Shown: positions 7,861 through 16,972, numbered from the stretch's first letter. The stretch: DNA of 64,000 nt from Brevibacillus antibioticus (GCF_005217615.1 NZ_SZNK01000001.1:701501-765500); one strand, 5' to 3'. Notes: generated by a model from the letters alone, not told the origin. Translations and numbers: made by a program.

Positions 7861-9048
7861 ATGACGTTAGCACTTAATCAAGTAACGACGATTTTTCTCG
7901 CAGTAGCACTTCTCGTATTAGGTACATTCCTCGTAAAAAAGGCTAGTTTCTTGCAAAAGTTTTGTATCCCGGCACCAGTGGTTGGGGGCTTGTTGTTTGC
8001 TGTCATTGCAACGGCTTTGAAAGCGACCGGAATTTTACAAATTACATTGGATACTTCCTTGCAAAGCTTGTTCATGCTCACATTTTTTACTACTGTTGGA
8101 TTGGGAGCGAGCTTTAAGCTGATCAAGCTAGGCGGTAAGCTGCTCGTTATTTACTGGATCGCCTGTGGATTTCTGGCTTTGGCCCAAAACGTAATCGGTG
8201 TGTCTTTAGCTTCTGTGTTCGGTATTCATCCATTGATCGGGATGATGGCTGGGGCTGTCTCGATGGAAGGTGGACATGGAGCGGCTAGCGCTTTTGGACA
8301 AACGCTTGAAGATATGGGCATTCAATCTGCGTTGGCGGTTGGGATTGCAGCAGCTACCTTTGGTCTCGTTGCCGGGGGCTTGGTTGGCGGACCGACTGTG
8401 AAATATTTGATTTCCAAATACGATCTGAAGCCGACGGAAACGGAAGAAGTAGTAGAGACAGTAGAAGAAAAAGGACAACCGATTCACTCGAGTACCTTCT
8501 TCATCCAAATCTTGTTGATTACATTCTGTATGGCATTGGGAACGTATTTGGGAGAGCTGTTCTCGACTGCAACCGGATTTGTTCTGCCGGGTTATGTGGG
8601 TGCAATGTTTGTAGCGGTGATTGTGCGTAACATCGTAGACAAGCTCAATCCAAAGGGAATCGACATGAAGAGCATCAACCTGATCAGTGACGTGACGCTC
8701 GGAATCTTCCTGTCCATGGCACTGATGAGCATCAAGCTGTGGGAAGTTGCCGATCTAGCGCTTCCAATGCTCGTGATCGTATTTGTTCAAGTAGTTTTCA
8801 TCGTTTTGTTTGGGATTTTCGTCCTATTCCGTTTGCTTGGCAAAAACTACGACGCCGCAGTCATGGTCGCAGGCTTTACAGGGCATGGTCTGGGCGCTAC
8901 TCCAAACGCAATGGCGAATATGGCGGCCGTAACGGGACGATTTGGTCCTTCGCGAAAAGCATACTTGGTGGTTCCGATCGTCGGTGCCTTCCTGATTGAC
9001 GTGTTCGCAATGCCAATCATTATTACCACGATTAATTTGTTTAAATAA
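7861..9048 (+). CDS. gltS: Sodium/glutamate symporter
   Basis: The 395-residue membrane protein matches GltS in size and features: about ten membrane helices in two inverted halves, glycine-rich loops FTTVGLGASFKL (around 78) and FTGHGLGATPNAMANM (around 338), and a hydrophilic central loop of about residues 182-205. It imports glutamate with Na+. It follows hutG at 12 bp behind AAGGGGAG and shares the LysR-controlled promoter. HutG makes glutamate and GltS takes it up, so the operon seems devoted to glutamate supply. Confidence 0.92.
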   Translation: MTLALNQVTTIFLAVALLVLGTFLVKKASFLQKFCIPAPVVGGLLFAVIATALKATGILQITLDTSLQSLFMLTFFTTVGLGASFKLIKLGGKLLVIYWIACGFLALAQNVIGVSLASVFGIHPLIGMMAGAVSMEGGHGAASAFGQTLEDMGIQSALAVGIAAATFGLVAGGLVGGPTVKYLISKYDLKPTETEEVVETVEEKGQPIHSSTFFIQILLITFCMALGTYLGELFSTATGFVLPGYVGAMFVAVIVRNIVDKLNPKGIDMKSINLISDVTLGIFLSMALMSIKLWEVADLALPMLVIVFVQVVFIVLFGIFVLFRLLGKNYDAAVMVAGFTGHGLGATPNAMANMAAVTGRFGPSRKAYLVVPIVGAFLIDVFAMPIIITTINLFK

Positions 9049-9057
9049 AGACAATTT

Positions 9058-9102
9058 AAAAATCCCTTCATGCTGGAGAAAGTCGAGCTGGAGGGATTTT
9101 TT
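9058..9102 (+). terminator. Intrinsic terminator of hutG-gltS
   Basis: Inverted repeat AAAATCCCT / AGGGATTTTTT just after gltS, with a T-run at its 3' side. Confidence 0.85.
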
Positions 9103-9214
9103 GTGCTTACAATCACTTTGGCTTACTCTTAACAATCTAGAGTCTTACAAATAATAGAGAAAAAAGGAAATAATTTCTTGGTTGTTCGCATCGTGTTCGT
9201 ATATATTTATATAA

Positions 9215-9226
9215 GAACGTACGTTC
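9215..9226 (+). promoter_or_regulatory. Perfect palindrome, candidate operator
   Basis: GAACGTACGTTC is a perfect 12-bp palindrome immediately downstream of an AT-rich TATATTTATATAA stretch that could be a -10 region. The size suits a TetR-type operator. It precedes the folded leader of the FAD oxidoreductase gene. Confidence 0.5.
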
Positions 9227-9238
9227 CTGTTTTGTTTA

Positions 9239-9383
9239 ACTTTGCAAAGGAAATCTCACCCAGCGATACAAGTTTCAGGGTGGAGATGTAGAATGCTGGC
9301 TTGGTAAGAGACAGCAGGAAGGGGATGAAAAGGGGCAGCAACTCCTAGGCAAATTTGAGGCACGAATGCAGAGTCAAAGTTTG
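9239..9383 (+). promoter_or_regulatory. Predicted folded 5' leader RNA, class not recognised
   Basis: The segment before the FAD oxidoreductase gene can close with AACTTTG (9239-9245) / CAAAGTT (9377-9383). Inside are a helix ATCTCACCC / GGGTGGAGAT, a helix GCTG / CAGC, and a purine-rich stretch with GGGGCAGCAACTCC. I compared it by eye with the usual T-box, SAM, TPP, FMN, lysine, glycine, c-di-AMP, c-di-GMP and cobalamin cores and found no match. Between it and the gene (9384-9503) is AT-rich DNA without a clear terminator. Confidence 0.4.
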
Positions 9384-9503
9384 CACAAGTAGAAGCCGAT
9401 GAAAAATTATTTCGTTTTTTTGCGAAAATTGTAACCTTTTGTCATTTTTTGCGTATTAATTGTCAGAAACAACCAAAAAGTAAAAATTGTGGAGGGAAGT
9501 AGA

Positions 9504-11078
9504 ATGAGAGAATTTCATGCTGATGTAGTAATTATTGGGGGAGGTACTGGTGGCTGCGCAGCAGCACTGGCAGCAGCGAAATCAGGAAAATCAGTCATTA
9601 TGACGGAAGAAACCGATTGGATTGGCGGTCAATTTACGAGCCAAGCGGTACCACCAGATGAGCATCCATGGATCGAACAGTTTGGTTGCACGCGCAGCTA
9701 TCGCACATTCCGTGACAGCGTACGTGATTATTATCGCAACCACTACCCAATGACGGCAGAAGCCCGCGTCATCCCGAATCTTGACCCTGGTAACGGTTCC
9801 GTAAGTCGTCTTTGCCACGAACCAAAAGTAGCGCTAGCTGTTTTTTATCAGATGCTCGCTCCTTATATTAACAGTGGTAGACTTACTATTCTGACGAATC
9901 ACAAGCTGCATGCCGTTCGCATGGATGGCGATAACGTATTGTCGATCACAGTAGAAGATCAGAAGCATCATGATTTTCGTGAACTAGTAGCACCTTATTT
10001 CTTGGATGCGACGGAATGTGGAGATGTACTCCCACAAGCCGGCGTAGAATACGTACTTGGCGCTGAATCAGTGGATCAAACAGGGGAGCCAAGTGCTGTT
10101 GTCGGGCCGCCACAGCCAAATGATATTCAGGCGTTTACGTATTGCTTTGCCATGGATTATTTGGAGGGAGAAGATCATACCATTGCCAAGCCGGAAATGT
10201 ATGACTTCTGGCGAAACTACAAAGCAGACTTCTGGCCGGACAAGCTACTTAGCTGGACAGGCTCCAGCCCGCGAAATACTGCTGAATCTGTACGATATGA
10301 GCTGTTCCCGGGTACTAAATATTTTCCGCTCTTCACGTATCGTCAGATTGCTGATCCGAAAAACTTCCAAACTGGATTGTACAAGAGTGGCATAACGACC
10401 GTTAACTGGCCGCAAAATGATTACTGGCTCGGCTCGATCATTGATGTGCCAGAGGAAGAACGTCAGCGTCACCTCTACGGCGGTAAACAACTGAGTCTCT
10501 CCCTTCTGTATTGGATGCAAACAGAGGCTCCTCGCCCAGATGGTGGACAAGGGTATCCAGGACTGCGACTGCGCAAGGATGTAATGGGAACAGAGGATGG
10601 ATTGGCGATGTATCCGTATATTCGTGAATCCCGCCGGATCAAAGCAGAATTCACCGTATTGGAGCAGCATGTGAGTGCATTTTTCCGCAAAAATGGCAAA
10701 GCAGAAGCCTTCCATGATTCCGTTGGGGTCGGCAGCTACCGAATCGACCTGCATCCGAGTACTGCAAACCGTAATTACCTTGATGTGTCTACCTATCCGT
10801 TCCAAATTCCGTTGGGCAGCTTAATCCCTGTGCGTGTAAATAACCTGCTGCCTGCGGGCAAAAATCTTGGGGTTACGCATATTACAAATGGATGCTTCCG
10901 TCTCCACCCAGTAGAGTGGAACGTCGGTGAAGTAGCTGGTTATTTGACAGCTTATTGCTTGCAATACGGACTGACTCCTCGCGCTGTTCGAAACACTCCT
11001 GATGAGCTGAAAAAGTTCCAAGCGTTCTTGTACGCGGAAGGCGTAGAGTACTTCTGGCCAACGATGTACGCACTGTAA
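9504..11078 (+). CDS. FAD-dependent oxidoreductase (FAD_oxidored family)
   Basis: The 524-residue protein opens with a Rossmann FAD-binding fold: DVVIIGGGTGGCAAALAAA (residues 6-24) and an acidic end of beta-2 (TEETDWIGGQ). A second conserved block near the C-terminus, LLPAGKNLGVTHITNG, is typical of this flavoprotein family. No signal peptide is present, so it is cytosolic; the substrate is unknown. GGAGGGAAG sits just before the ATG at 9504, ruling out a GTG 15 bp upstream that overlaps the ribosome site. It is a single-gene unit with a folded leader and its own terminator. Confidence 0.88.
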   Translation: MREFHADVVIIGGGTGGCAAALAAAKSGKSVIMTEETDWIGGQFTSQAVPPDEHPWIEQFGCTRSYRTFRDSVRDYYRNHYPMTAEARVIPNLDPGNGSVSRLCHEPKVALAVFYQMLAPYINSGRLTILTNHKLHAVRMDGDNVLSITVEDQKHHDFRELVAPYFLDATECGDVLPQAGVEYVLGAESVDQTGEPSAVVGPPQPNDIQAFTYCFAMDYLEGEDHTIAKPEMYDFWRNYKADFWPDKLLSWTGSSPRNTAESVRYELFPGTKYFPLFTYRQIADPKNFQTGLYKSGITTVNWPQNDYWLGSIIDVPEEERQRHLYGGKQLSLSLLYWMQTEAPRPDGGQGYPGLRLRKDVMGTEDGLAMYPYIRESRRIKAEFTVLEQHVSAFFRKNGKAEAFHDSVGVGSYRIDLHPSTANRNYLDVSTYPFQIPLGSLIPVRVNNLLPAGKNLGVTHITNGCFRLHPVEWNVGEVAGYLTAYCLQYGLTPRAVRNTPDELKKFQAFLYAEGVEYFWPTMYAL

Positions 11079-11098
11079 GCAGTTGAACGATCTGGTTG

Positions 11099-11133
11099 CC
11101 TGAGTTCGGGATTTCACCGAACTCAGGATTTTT
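11099..11133 (+). terminator. Intrinsic terminator
   Basis: A perfect 11-bp inverted repeat CCTGAGTTCGG / CCGAACTCAGG followed by ATTTTT, 20 bp after the FAD oxidoreductase gene. Confidence 0.92.
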
Positions 11134-11160
11134 CATGGATAGCGCCAGACCATCCAGCTT

Positions 11161-11742
11161 TTAAGGCAGCTGAGTTGAACGAGGGGGCTTTCGACAAGAA
11201 ATCCGTAAGATTTCGTCGACAGTTTCCTGAGGTGTCTGCTCGGAGGAATCGATCCACATGCCGAGCTTTGGTGTTTCGGTCTGCAAGATTTGATTGAGGT
11301 GGGGAATTGTCCAAGCACCATACCCTGTTTTGGTACGGGAAGCTTCTCTCTGTTCAATCGCTTTTTCATTTGGCGTGAGTACGACAACATACAATGGACG
11401 GCTCCGAATCATTTTAACAAATTCGCTCAAAAAGGGGCCGATCACAACGTCCTGTACAACGACATTAAATCCTTCTTCAAAATAAGTGTCTGCCGCAGAG
11501 GCTGTTATTTTGTAGCGCAACCACAACTGACGAATGGCTTCTTCTGACGGCTCGGGCATATATTCCTCTCTGCCATTTACAATCATTCGTCGGAACGAAT
11601 CACCACGCAGATGGACGCCTCGATTCAGCTTTTCAGCAAGTAACTGAGCTACCGTTGATTTTCCCGAAGCCATAATCCCAGTAACGAGAAAAATGCATCT
11701 GTCTGGAACGTTAAGATTGGCATTCTCTTGCCACATCATCAT
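11161..11742 (-). CDS. P-loop small-molecule or nucleoside kinase (AAA_33/Cpt-like)
   Basis: The 193-residue protein has a Walker A motif GIMASGKST (residues 22-30), followed by RGDSFRRMIVNGRE, a substrate/lid region as in chloramphenicol-phosphotransferase- and zeta-toxin-like kinases, and a hydrophobic strand VVVQDVVIGP. EQREASRTKTGYG (around 134) looks like the lid arginines. It probably phosphorylates a small molecule; the substrate is unknown and no antitoxin-like gene is adjacent. Confidence 0.75.
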   Translation of the reverse strand: MMMWQENANLNVPDRCIFLVTGIMASGKSTVAQLLAEKLNRGVHLRGDSFRRMIVNGREEYMPEPSEEAIRQLWLRYKITASAADTYFEEGFNVVVQDVVIGPFLSEFVKMIRSRPLYVVVLTPNEKAIEQREASRTKTGYGAWTIPHLNQILQTETPKLGMWIDSSEQTPQETVDEILRISCRKPPRSTQLP

Positions 11743-11879
11743 TATCCCACCTTACTCATACAATATTAATGAGTTCGCGCGTGGAAATCATTGGATAATC
11801 CTCGTCTTTTTTGAATCATAACATGGCGGTCATGAAAACGCGTTTAAAAAAAGAGGTACAAATAGGATAATATTTCTAC

Positions 11880-12401
11880 GTGTCGAAAAAGGAAGTACAG
11901 TCATACCAAAATGAGGGGGACTTTATCGTGATAGGTCCTATTTTTTTGCGCGGGGAATTCATAGAGAAATTTAGGGAGCATCTATTGAATGTGCCTTATT
12001 ATCAGGTGGTTCATCAAGGAATAAGCTGTGTTGACAACGGAATGAAGAAGGGAAGCACGGATGGAGTAAATGAGATCATCAATCAATTTGTACAGGCTCG
12101 TTTCCCTATTATTTGTTCTGCTGGGAGTAAAAGCTCTATACCATTTTGGGACTTTCATCTCGCTTTACAATATGACGAGGAGAAGAGAACAGCTATCATC
12201 TGTGAGTTGCTCGTGCGTGAACTAAACCAGGATCATTGTAGAAAAGCGTTACTCATGGCGTATTATTTTTTGGTGAATCCGAAAATGGGCGTAGAAAAGA
12301 TACAAGCCCCGATGAATCTGTCCGATTTGGCTGATTGCAAAGAATTTGAAGATATCATGATAGAGTTCATTCCGCACCAAAACATCACATATTTGTCTTA
12401 G
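11880..12401 (+). CDS. Hypothetical protein
   Basis: The 173-residue product has no signal peptide or membrane helix and no motif I recognise. It is predicted soluble and mixed alpha/beta, with Trp/Phe-rich and acidic patches (IPFWDFHLALQYDEEKR) in the middle. The GTG start at 11880 has only a weak ribosome site, so the N-terminus is uncertain. It is followed after 30 bp by the DUF3238-like gene and may be cotranscribed with it. Confidence 0.6.
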   Translation: MSKKEVQSYQNEGDFIVIGPIFLRGEFIEKFREHLLNVPYYQVVHQGISCVDNGMKKGSTDGVNEIINQFVQARFPIICSAGSKSSIPFWDFHLALQYDEEKRTAIICELLVRELNQDHCRKALLMAYYFLVNPKMGVEKIQAPMNLSDLADCKEFEDIMIEFIPHQNITYLS

Positions 12402-12431
12402 AAGAACAATAACACATGGAGGTGTCAAGGT

Positions 12432-13019
12432 ATGGTGAACCTGATCAAAATCAGAGCGAGTGTATTTATCCCCCAGTCATGGACGGAGCCAAGAACAGAT
12501 CCGCAAACAGGAAAAACCATTCAATTCGAAGGCGATTCACGAGAATTTACTCCCTATGCCGTTAACACGATGCGTTCCAGAGTGGAGCAAGAGGTTGTCG
12601 TAGACTTTATGGAAAAGGAAATTTTTACTTATCAGAACACGGGAATCACGACAGAGAAAATCACGAATCCTGATGGCTCGATTCAGCTGCGAAAAGGAAA
12701 AGCGAGTACGGAGGGCATTTTGTGCAGGAATATGGTATGGAAATCGGATGAAGAAGTGAGCTTTGAAATGAGCGCAAGTGCGAGTAATCCCCTTAATGAG
12801 CATGCGCCTCCGGTGGACTACTTATTATCGGTAACGGCGAAAAGGGATGGTCTTGTACAGATCGAAGGAGCGCATGATGGCTTTCCTTGCTTTGAGTTTT
12901 ATAAGCAAGCGGATTTTGGGCCGTTTGAAACGATTTATACCCATGATTTCCGCAAAACAGGTGATACTCCGGCAGCCTTGGGTGGTGAGATGGAATATCA
13001 CTTTCGTAAGATACTGTAG
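12432..13019 (+). CDS. DUF3238-like protein
   Basis: The 195-residue protein starts behind GGAGGTG. The sequence IKIRASVFIPQSWTEP and the continuing alternation of strands ending in GGEMEYHFRKIL resemble the Bacillus DUF3238 family, whose function is unknown. There is no signal peptide. It may share a transcript with the preceding hypothetical gene. The 218 bp after it contain no gene I can support. Confidence 0.65.
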   Translation: MVNLIKIRASVFIPQSWTEPRTDPQTGKTIQFEGDSREFTPYAVNTMRSRVEQEVVVDFMEKEIFTYQNTGITTEKITNPDGSIQLRKGKASTEGILCRNMVWKSDEEVSFEMSASASNPLNEHAPPVDYLLSVTAKRDGLVQIEGAHDGFPCFEFYKQADFGPFETIYTHDFRKTGDTPAALGGEMEYHFRKIL

Positions 13020-13237
13020 TCCGAACGTTGTCACGACAAGTATATGGATCCAGACCATCGTCAAAGAAGGACTGTTGAGCTCGTTCTCGTCTTCGGAAAA
13101 AGAAGGAGCAACGCACAAGCAAGTTTAGTAATTCGGGACATTGCTTCATTCTATCATAAACCATATCATGAACTAGATCATGGAAGGGAGTAGGCACCAA
13201 AAATCTCCCATCCCACGGTTACGAGGAGGTTCTTACC

Positions 13238-13807
13238 ATGAGTCACCCGACGATATTCGATCAATTCCCTGTCATCGAAACAGACAGATTGATCCTTCGA
13301 CAACCTGATCAACAAGACATAGAAGATATTTTTGAAGTGTTGTCAAATGAAGAAGTGGCGAGATATGTAGGAATAGCAAGGTTTCAATCGATAGCAGAGG
13401 CTGAAAATGAACTTCAATGGTATCGAGACTTATTTGAACAAAAACAGGGACTCAGGTGGGCAGTCTCCGATCGTTCCACAGGAAAATTTCTTGGCAGTTG
13501 CGGTTACAAACATTATCATGCTGTACATAACAAAGCGGAGATTGGGTATGATCTGAATTTTTCGTGGTGGAATAAGGGGATCATGTCGGAAGCGCTGCGG
13601 CCCATCATCGCGTACGGGTTTACGCATATGAATCTAAACAGAATAGAAGCAGAAGCAGATACGCGAAATACGGCATCCATCCATTTGCTCCAAAAATTTG
13701 GCTTTCAAGTGGAAGGAATCCATCGAGAAACGGAATTTGAAAATGGGATGTACATTGATCTTGTGAAGCTGGGGCTGCTTCGAAAAGAATATGAGTTGAA
13801 TTCATAA
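13238..13807 (+). CDS. GNAT N-acetyltransferase, RimJ/RimL type
   Basis: The 189-residue protein shows the RimJ/RimL order: ETDRLILRQPDQQD (residues 14-27), the core strand GKFLGSCGYKHYH (around 84-97), the acetyl-CoA loop region WNKGIMSEALRPIIAYGF (around 110-127), and the final NRIEAEADTRNTASIHLLQKFGF (around 131-154). Such enzymes acetylate protein N-termini or small amines; the substrate cannot be inferred. It follows a GAGGAGG ribosome site and ends at a strong hairpin shared with the convergent amine oxidase gene. Confidence 0.9.
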   Translation: MSHPTIFDQFPVIETDRLILRQPDQQDIEDIFEVLSNEEVARYVGIARFQSIAEAENELQWYRDLFEQKQGLRWAVSDRSTGKFLGSCGYKHYHAVHNKAEIGYDLNFSWWNKGIMSEALRPIIAYGFTHMNLNRIEAEADTRNTASIHLLQKFGFQVEGIHRETEFENGMYIDLVKLGLLRKEYELNS

Positions 13808-13824
13808 AAGAATCGTTGTCGATA

Positions 13825-13870
13825 AGCGGCGGGGGAATGTACGGAATCTTTCATCGTACAGACCCCCGCT
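13825..13870. terminator. Strong hairpin between convergent genes
   Basis: Arms AGCGGCGGGGG and CCCCCGCT plus an inner GTACG/CGTAC pairing lie between the GNAT gene and the amine oxidase gene, reaching the stop codon of the latter. Confidence 0.75.
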
Positions 13871-15330
13871 CATTTTCTTCCCACCTCAACAGCCACGCGC
13901 AAAGCAGACTCAATCGCCCCTTGAATCCAGCCGTGATAATCATTCGAGGTGTGCTCCCCTGCAAAATAAATTTTTCCTTCAGGAGCACCAACGTGAGAAG
14001 CCAATTCCGTCTCCTGCAACGGTTTGAACAAGGCAAAGGCACCAGCAGCATGAGGCTGCAATGCCCAATTATGTGCGACCCCCGTAACGAAGGTAGTGTA
14101 CACCTGCTCCCCATGAATGTCAGCTAGATGCTTTACCGCTTGCATCACTTGTTCTTCTTTCGACATGCTGAGCCACGGAAGATCGTCATCCTCCCATGTG
14201 TAACTGACCAATACGACACCCCCGGGGTGATCAAACCCATGGTTGGGAAAGTAGGAGAGGCGAATGGGCGAATCCGTTACGGTTTGTCCGCTCCTTATTC
14301 CTTGTGCTTCCCAGAATCGCTGAGAAAACTGGATGCCTATTTTGGATGAGGAAACATAGTGGAGTTGACGAATGGCTTTCCATTTTTGATAGGAAAACAG
14401 ATCGTACGGTTCAACCTGAACAAACTGCAAGACGGTAAAAGGGATGGTAATAATCACGATATCACCAGTCATCTGAAATCGTTCGTCTGTGTCGGTACGC
14501 ACGCCAGAAATAGTCATTTGATTTCCCGTCTGGACGATTCGCGTCATTTTATGCCGGAAGTAAATATTGTCCTGTAATTGGGGGAGAAATGCCTGTGGTA
14601 GCTGGTCAAATCCCCCTGCTATTTCGTAAAAGCGTGTTGAAGGATCGAACAGGATGAAGTCTCGTAAAATTTCGGGAAAGGCGAGCTCAGGGAAGCCCTC
14701 GAAGCCAGTCATGACCTTGATCATGTCGATAGCGGGGGCGGATAAGGAAGGGCCAACAGGATTGAAGCGTATGAACTGATCCATGGAAAAACGATCGTAT
14801 TTTTTGACGACGATGGGCCAATTCTTCGCGGGATCGAGGTTGATAAAGTCGACGATAGGTTTAATGGCTTGCCCGGCCAATTCATCGAATGTACGGCCTT
14901 TTTCATGTGGGGCTACAGGGAAGCGGAGGATGTCAGGATCGCGTTGATAGATCCAACGTCTTGTTTTGATGCCATTTATTGAGAGGATGTCGTTGGGGGA
15001 GTTGTTGATAAACGGATGAAGAGGCAGAGCGAATTTCGTCACGTATGCCAGGGTAAGCTCGTGCGTGTGAGGAATACGCATGGCCCCAGCTTCTAGATAA
15101 TGCCCATGGGTAAAAGGAGAGCGCAGTGTCAAAACTCTCCCGCCTATCCGGTCCGCTGCTTCCAAAATCGTTACGTTGTGTCCCGCTGTTTTTAGCAACG
15201 AGGCAGAAACAAGACCAGCCATTCCAGACCCGACGATGATGATAGTGAGGGGGGAGTGGGTTTTGGGGAGACCGTTGCGAATAATGGACAGCATGTCAGG
15301 TTGTGTTAAGGAGAAGGAGGGATTATGCAT
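13870..15330 (-). CDS. Flavin amine oxidase (L-amino acid oxidase / monoamine oxidase family)
   Basis: The 486-residue protein carries the FAD-binding Rossmann motif VGSGMAG (residues 33-39) followed by EAADRIGGRV, and the C-terminal FAD contact YFAGEHTSNDYHGWIQGA, as in L-amino acid and monoamine oxidases. It would deaminate an amine or amino acid with H2O2 release. The reading frame stays open another 158 codons upstream, but AAAGGAG before the ATG at 15330 and the divergent gene at 15485 show the real start. No signal peptide is seen. Confidence 0.9.
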   Translation of the reverse strand: MHNPSFSLTQPDMLSIIRNGLPKTHSPLTIIIVGSGMAGLVSASLLKTAGHNVTILEAADRIGGRVLTLRSPFTHGHYLEAGAMRIPHTHELTLAYVTKFALPLHPFINNSPNDILSINGIKTRRWIYQRDPDILRFPVAPHEKGRTFDELAGQAIKPIVDFINLDPAKNWPIVVKKYDRFSMDQFIRFNPVGPSLSAPAIDMIKVMTGFEGFPELAFPEILRDFILFDPSTRFYEIAGGFDQLPQAFLPQLQDNIYFRHKMTRIVQTGNQMTISGVRTDTDERFQMTGDIVIITIPFTVLQFVQVEPYDLFSYQKWKAIRQLHYVSSSKIGIQFSQRFWEAQGIRSGQTVTDSPIRLSYFPNHGFDHPGGVVLVSYTWEDDDLPWLSMSKEEQVMQAVKHLADIHGEQVYTTFVTGVAHNWALQPHAAGAFALFKPLQETELASHVGAPEGKIYFAGEHTSNDYHGWIQGAIESALRVAVEVGRK

Positions 15331-15484
15331 CGATTGTCTCCTTTCCATTTTTTTCGATACTATGATCCTATTCCATGGATGACTCAGGTATGCGTTGTGT
15401 AAGTCGATCATACAGGACTCTACCATTTTCATCCAAGAAATGATAGGATGGAGAAAAGGGGAACAAACGATCGGAGGAGTTCGC

Positions 15485-16048
15485 ATGTTACCAATGAATG
15501 TTATCTGGAAACCAACGACAGGTGTCGGATATGAGCACTTGAGAATACGGGAGGGTTCGAATAGAATCCACGTAAATAGCATGGTGATCGGGAGGCTGGA
15601 TGACGCTACCATAACCAGAATCCAATATGAAATTGTCATGGATTCAAATTGGGTCACGCGAGAGGTTTCACTGGCGATCATGGGCGAAGAAGGCGCTTTG
15701 CATCTCTCATCGGATGGCAAGGGAAATTGGACGAATGAGGTGGGTGAGCCCATTCCTGAGCTCGTTGACTGTATCGATATCGATATTTCTTGTACGCCTT
15801 TCACGAATACTCTGCCGATCCGTCGTTTGTCGTATTCTCCACGAGAACCACAGTCTATCCAAGTAGCCTATTTCTCAGCCCATGAGCTGACGTATAAACA
15901 AGTTCAGCAACAATATACACTGCTAGAAGTCAAAGGAGACTCGTCTGTTTATCAATATCGGGCAGGAACATTCGTGGAAAACATCACTGTCGATACAAAT
16001 GGGTTGGTTCTGAACTATCCAGACCTGTTTATTCGTGAGCAGGTGTAG
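15485..16048 (+). CDS. Putative glycolipid-binding family protein
   Basis: The 187-residue protein resembles the putative glycolipid-binding family (PF06475-like): a start with VIWKPTTGVGYEHLRI, a long beta-rich body, LVDCIDIDISCTPFTNTLPIRRL in the centre, and YPDLFIREQV at the end. The start at 15485 follows GGAGGAG; the frame upstream is open but lies in the promoter region divergent from the amine oxidase gene. Role unknown. It probably forms an operon with the next two genes. Confidence 0.7.
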   Translation: MLPMNVIWKPTTGVGYEHLRIREGSNRIHVNSMVIGRLDDATITRIQYEIVMDSNWVTREVSLAIMGEEGALHLSSDGKGNWTNEVGEPIPELVDCIDIDISCTPFTNTLPIRRLSYSPREPQSIQVAYFSAHELTYKQVQQQYTLLEVKGDSSVYQYRAGTFVENITVDTNGLVLNYPDLFIREQV

Positions 16049-16070
16049 GGAGAAGGAGTGATTGTCGAGC

Positions 16071-16457
16071 ATGGCTGAAAGGTTTATTGCGGGTATACTG
16101 GCCAGTTTTTTATTTACGTTTGGGATTGCACTTCTGTATTTTCAAGATCGATCCTCGGTTCTTCCCGTCGCGATGTTTACGTTCCCGACGGTGTTTCTAT
16201 TAGGGATTCCGCAATCTCTCGTCATAGATTGGGTCATGAAGCGATTTTCATGGGGTAAGGGAAGTCTCCTTTTCATCCTAGAAGCAATGCTGTACATCGT
16301 GGCTGGAATCATCGCAACCATCATGCTTTTCTTAATCGTTACGCATACCTTTAAGCTGCTTCTCAAGTTTTACGTCCTGGGCGTAGCTGCCTCTTTGCTT
16401 TATTTTGTTTGCCTGCGTTTCTTAAGACGTAAAAAGAAAGCCCTGCATGTAGCGTAA
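16071..16457 (+). CDS. Small four-helix membrane protein
   Basis: The 128-residue product has about four membrane helices (3-20, 27-46, 62-84, 90-112) and a basic tail LRRKKKALHVA. The ATG at 16071 lies 12 nt after AAGGAG; a TTG at 16062 is too near. No family is recognised. It lies 23 bp after the glycolipid-binding-like gene and 18 bp before the macrodomain gene, so the three are probably cotranscribed. Confidence 0.65.
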   Translation: MAERFIAGILASFLFTFGIALLYFQDRSSVLPVAMFTFPTVFLLGIPQSLVIDWVMKRFSWGKGSLLFILEAMLYIVAGIIATIMLFLIVTHTFKLLLKFYVLGVAASLLYFVCLRFLRRKKKALHVA

Positions 16458-16475
16458 GGAAAAGGAGCGAGTGCC

Positions 16476-16946
16476 ATGAATGAATGGGTACAAGTCGTGC
16501 CAGGCAACATTTTGGAAGCGACAGAAAATATCATCGTGCAGCAGGTCAACTGCATGGGTGTGATGGGCGCAGGGCTTGCCAAGCAAATAAGAGTCAAATA
16601 TCCAAGTGTTTATACGGAGTACAAGCGGCATTGCGAGCAGTATGCGGATGCGCGTGGCGACCTCCTTGGACAAGTACTGCTTTGTCAGGTTGGGGAAGAG
16701 AAGTACATTGCCAATCTTTTCGCACAGCTCGGTTATGGAAAAAAAGGAGTCTACACGAAATATGACATGCTGCAAAAAGGGTTGGAAGAAGTTCTTTCCC
16801 TAGCGAAAAAAGAAAATCTGACCATCGCCATTCCATACGGGATCGGCAGCGGATTAGCAGGCGGGGACTGGGATGTGGTGAGTAAGCAGCTTGACGATAC
16901 TTTTGCTGGTTATGGTGTGAAGCTGTACAAATTCGAAGCGGATTGA
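16476..16946 (+). CDS. Macrodomain protein, probable ADP-ribose-binding or hydrolase
   Basis: The 156-residue product is a single macrodomain: PGNILEATENIIVQQVNCMGVMGAGLAKQIR (residues 9-39) contains the conserved Asn and Gly-rich ADP-ribose loop, and IPYGIGSGLAGGDWDVV (around 120-136) is the second phosphate loop. The QVNC..GVMGAGLAKQI pattern is that of the ALC1/TARG1/DarG subgroup, some members of which remove ADP-ribose. No DarT-like toxin gene is adjacent. It starts behind AAAAGGAG, and its stop overlaps a promoter for the next transcript. Confidence 0.85.
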   Translation: MNEWVQVVPGNILEATENIIVQQVNCMGVMGAGLAKQIRVKYPSVYTEYKRHCEQYADARGDLLGQVLLCQVGEEKYIANLFAQLGYGKKGVYTKYDMLQKGLEEVLSLAKKENLTIAIPYGIGSGLAGGDWDVVSKQLDDTFAGYGVKLYKFEAD

Positions 16947-16972
16947 CGGTAGAAGATCACATGCGCTATAGT
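16943..16972 (+). promoter_or_regulatory. Sigma-A promoter overlapping the macrodomain stop codon
   Basis: TTGACG (16943-16948), an 18-bp spacer and TATAGT (16967-16972). The predicted start near 16979 is followed by AGGGAGAG and a tiny ORF (16997-17026, nine codons plus stop), then the long inverted repeat and a terminator. Confidence 0.65.

Noticed and set aside
9239..9383. Assignment of the folded leader to glycine, lysine or c-di-AMP riboswitch
   Set aside because: Only scattered short matches (for example GGGGCAGCAACTCC) were found; the conserved cores and order are missing.
12847..13128. Second frame overlapping the DUF3238-like gene and running beyond it
   Set aside because: It has no ribosome site and lies mostly inside the stronger gene.
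13020..13237. Possible gene between the DUF3238-like and GNAT genes
   Set aside because: No start with a ribosome site and no coding-like frame.
15331..15804. 158-codon N-terminal extension of the amine oxidase
   Set aside because: The extension overlaps the divergent gene at 15485, while AAAGGAG lies right before the ATG at 15330 and the FAD motif falls at the normal distance from it.
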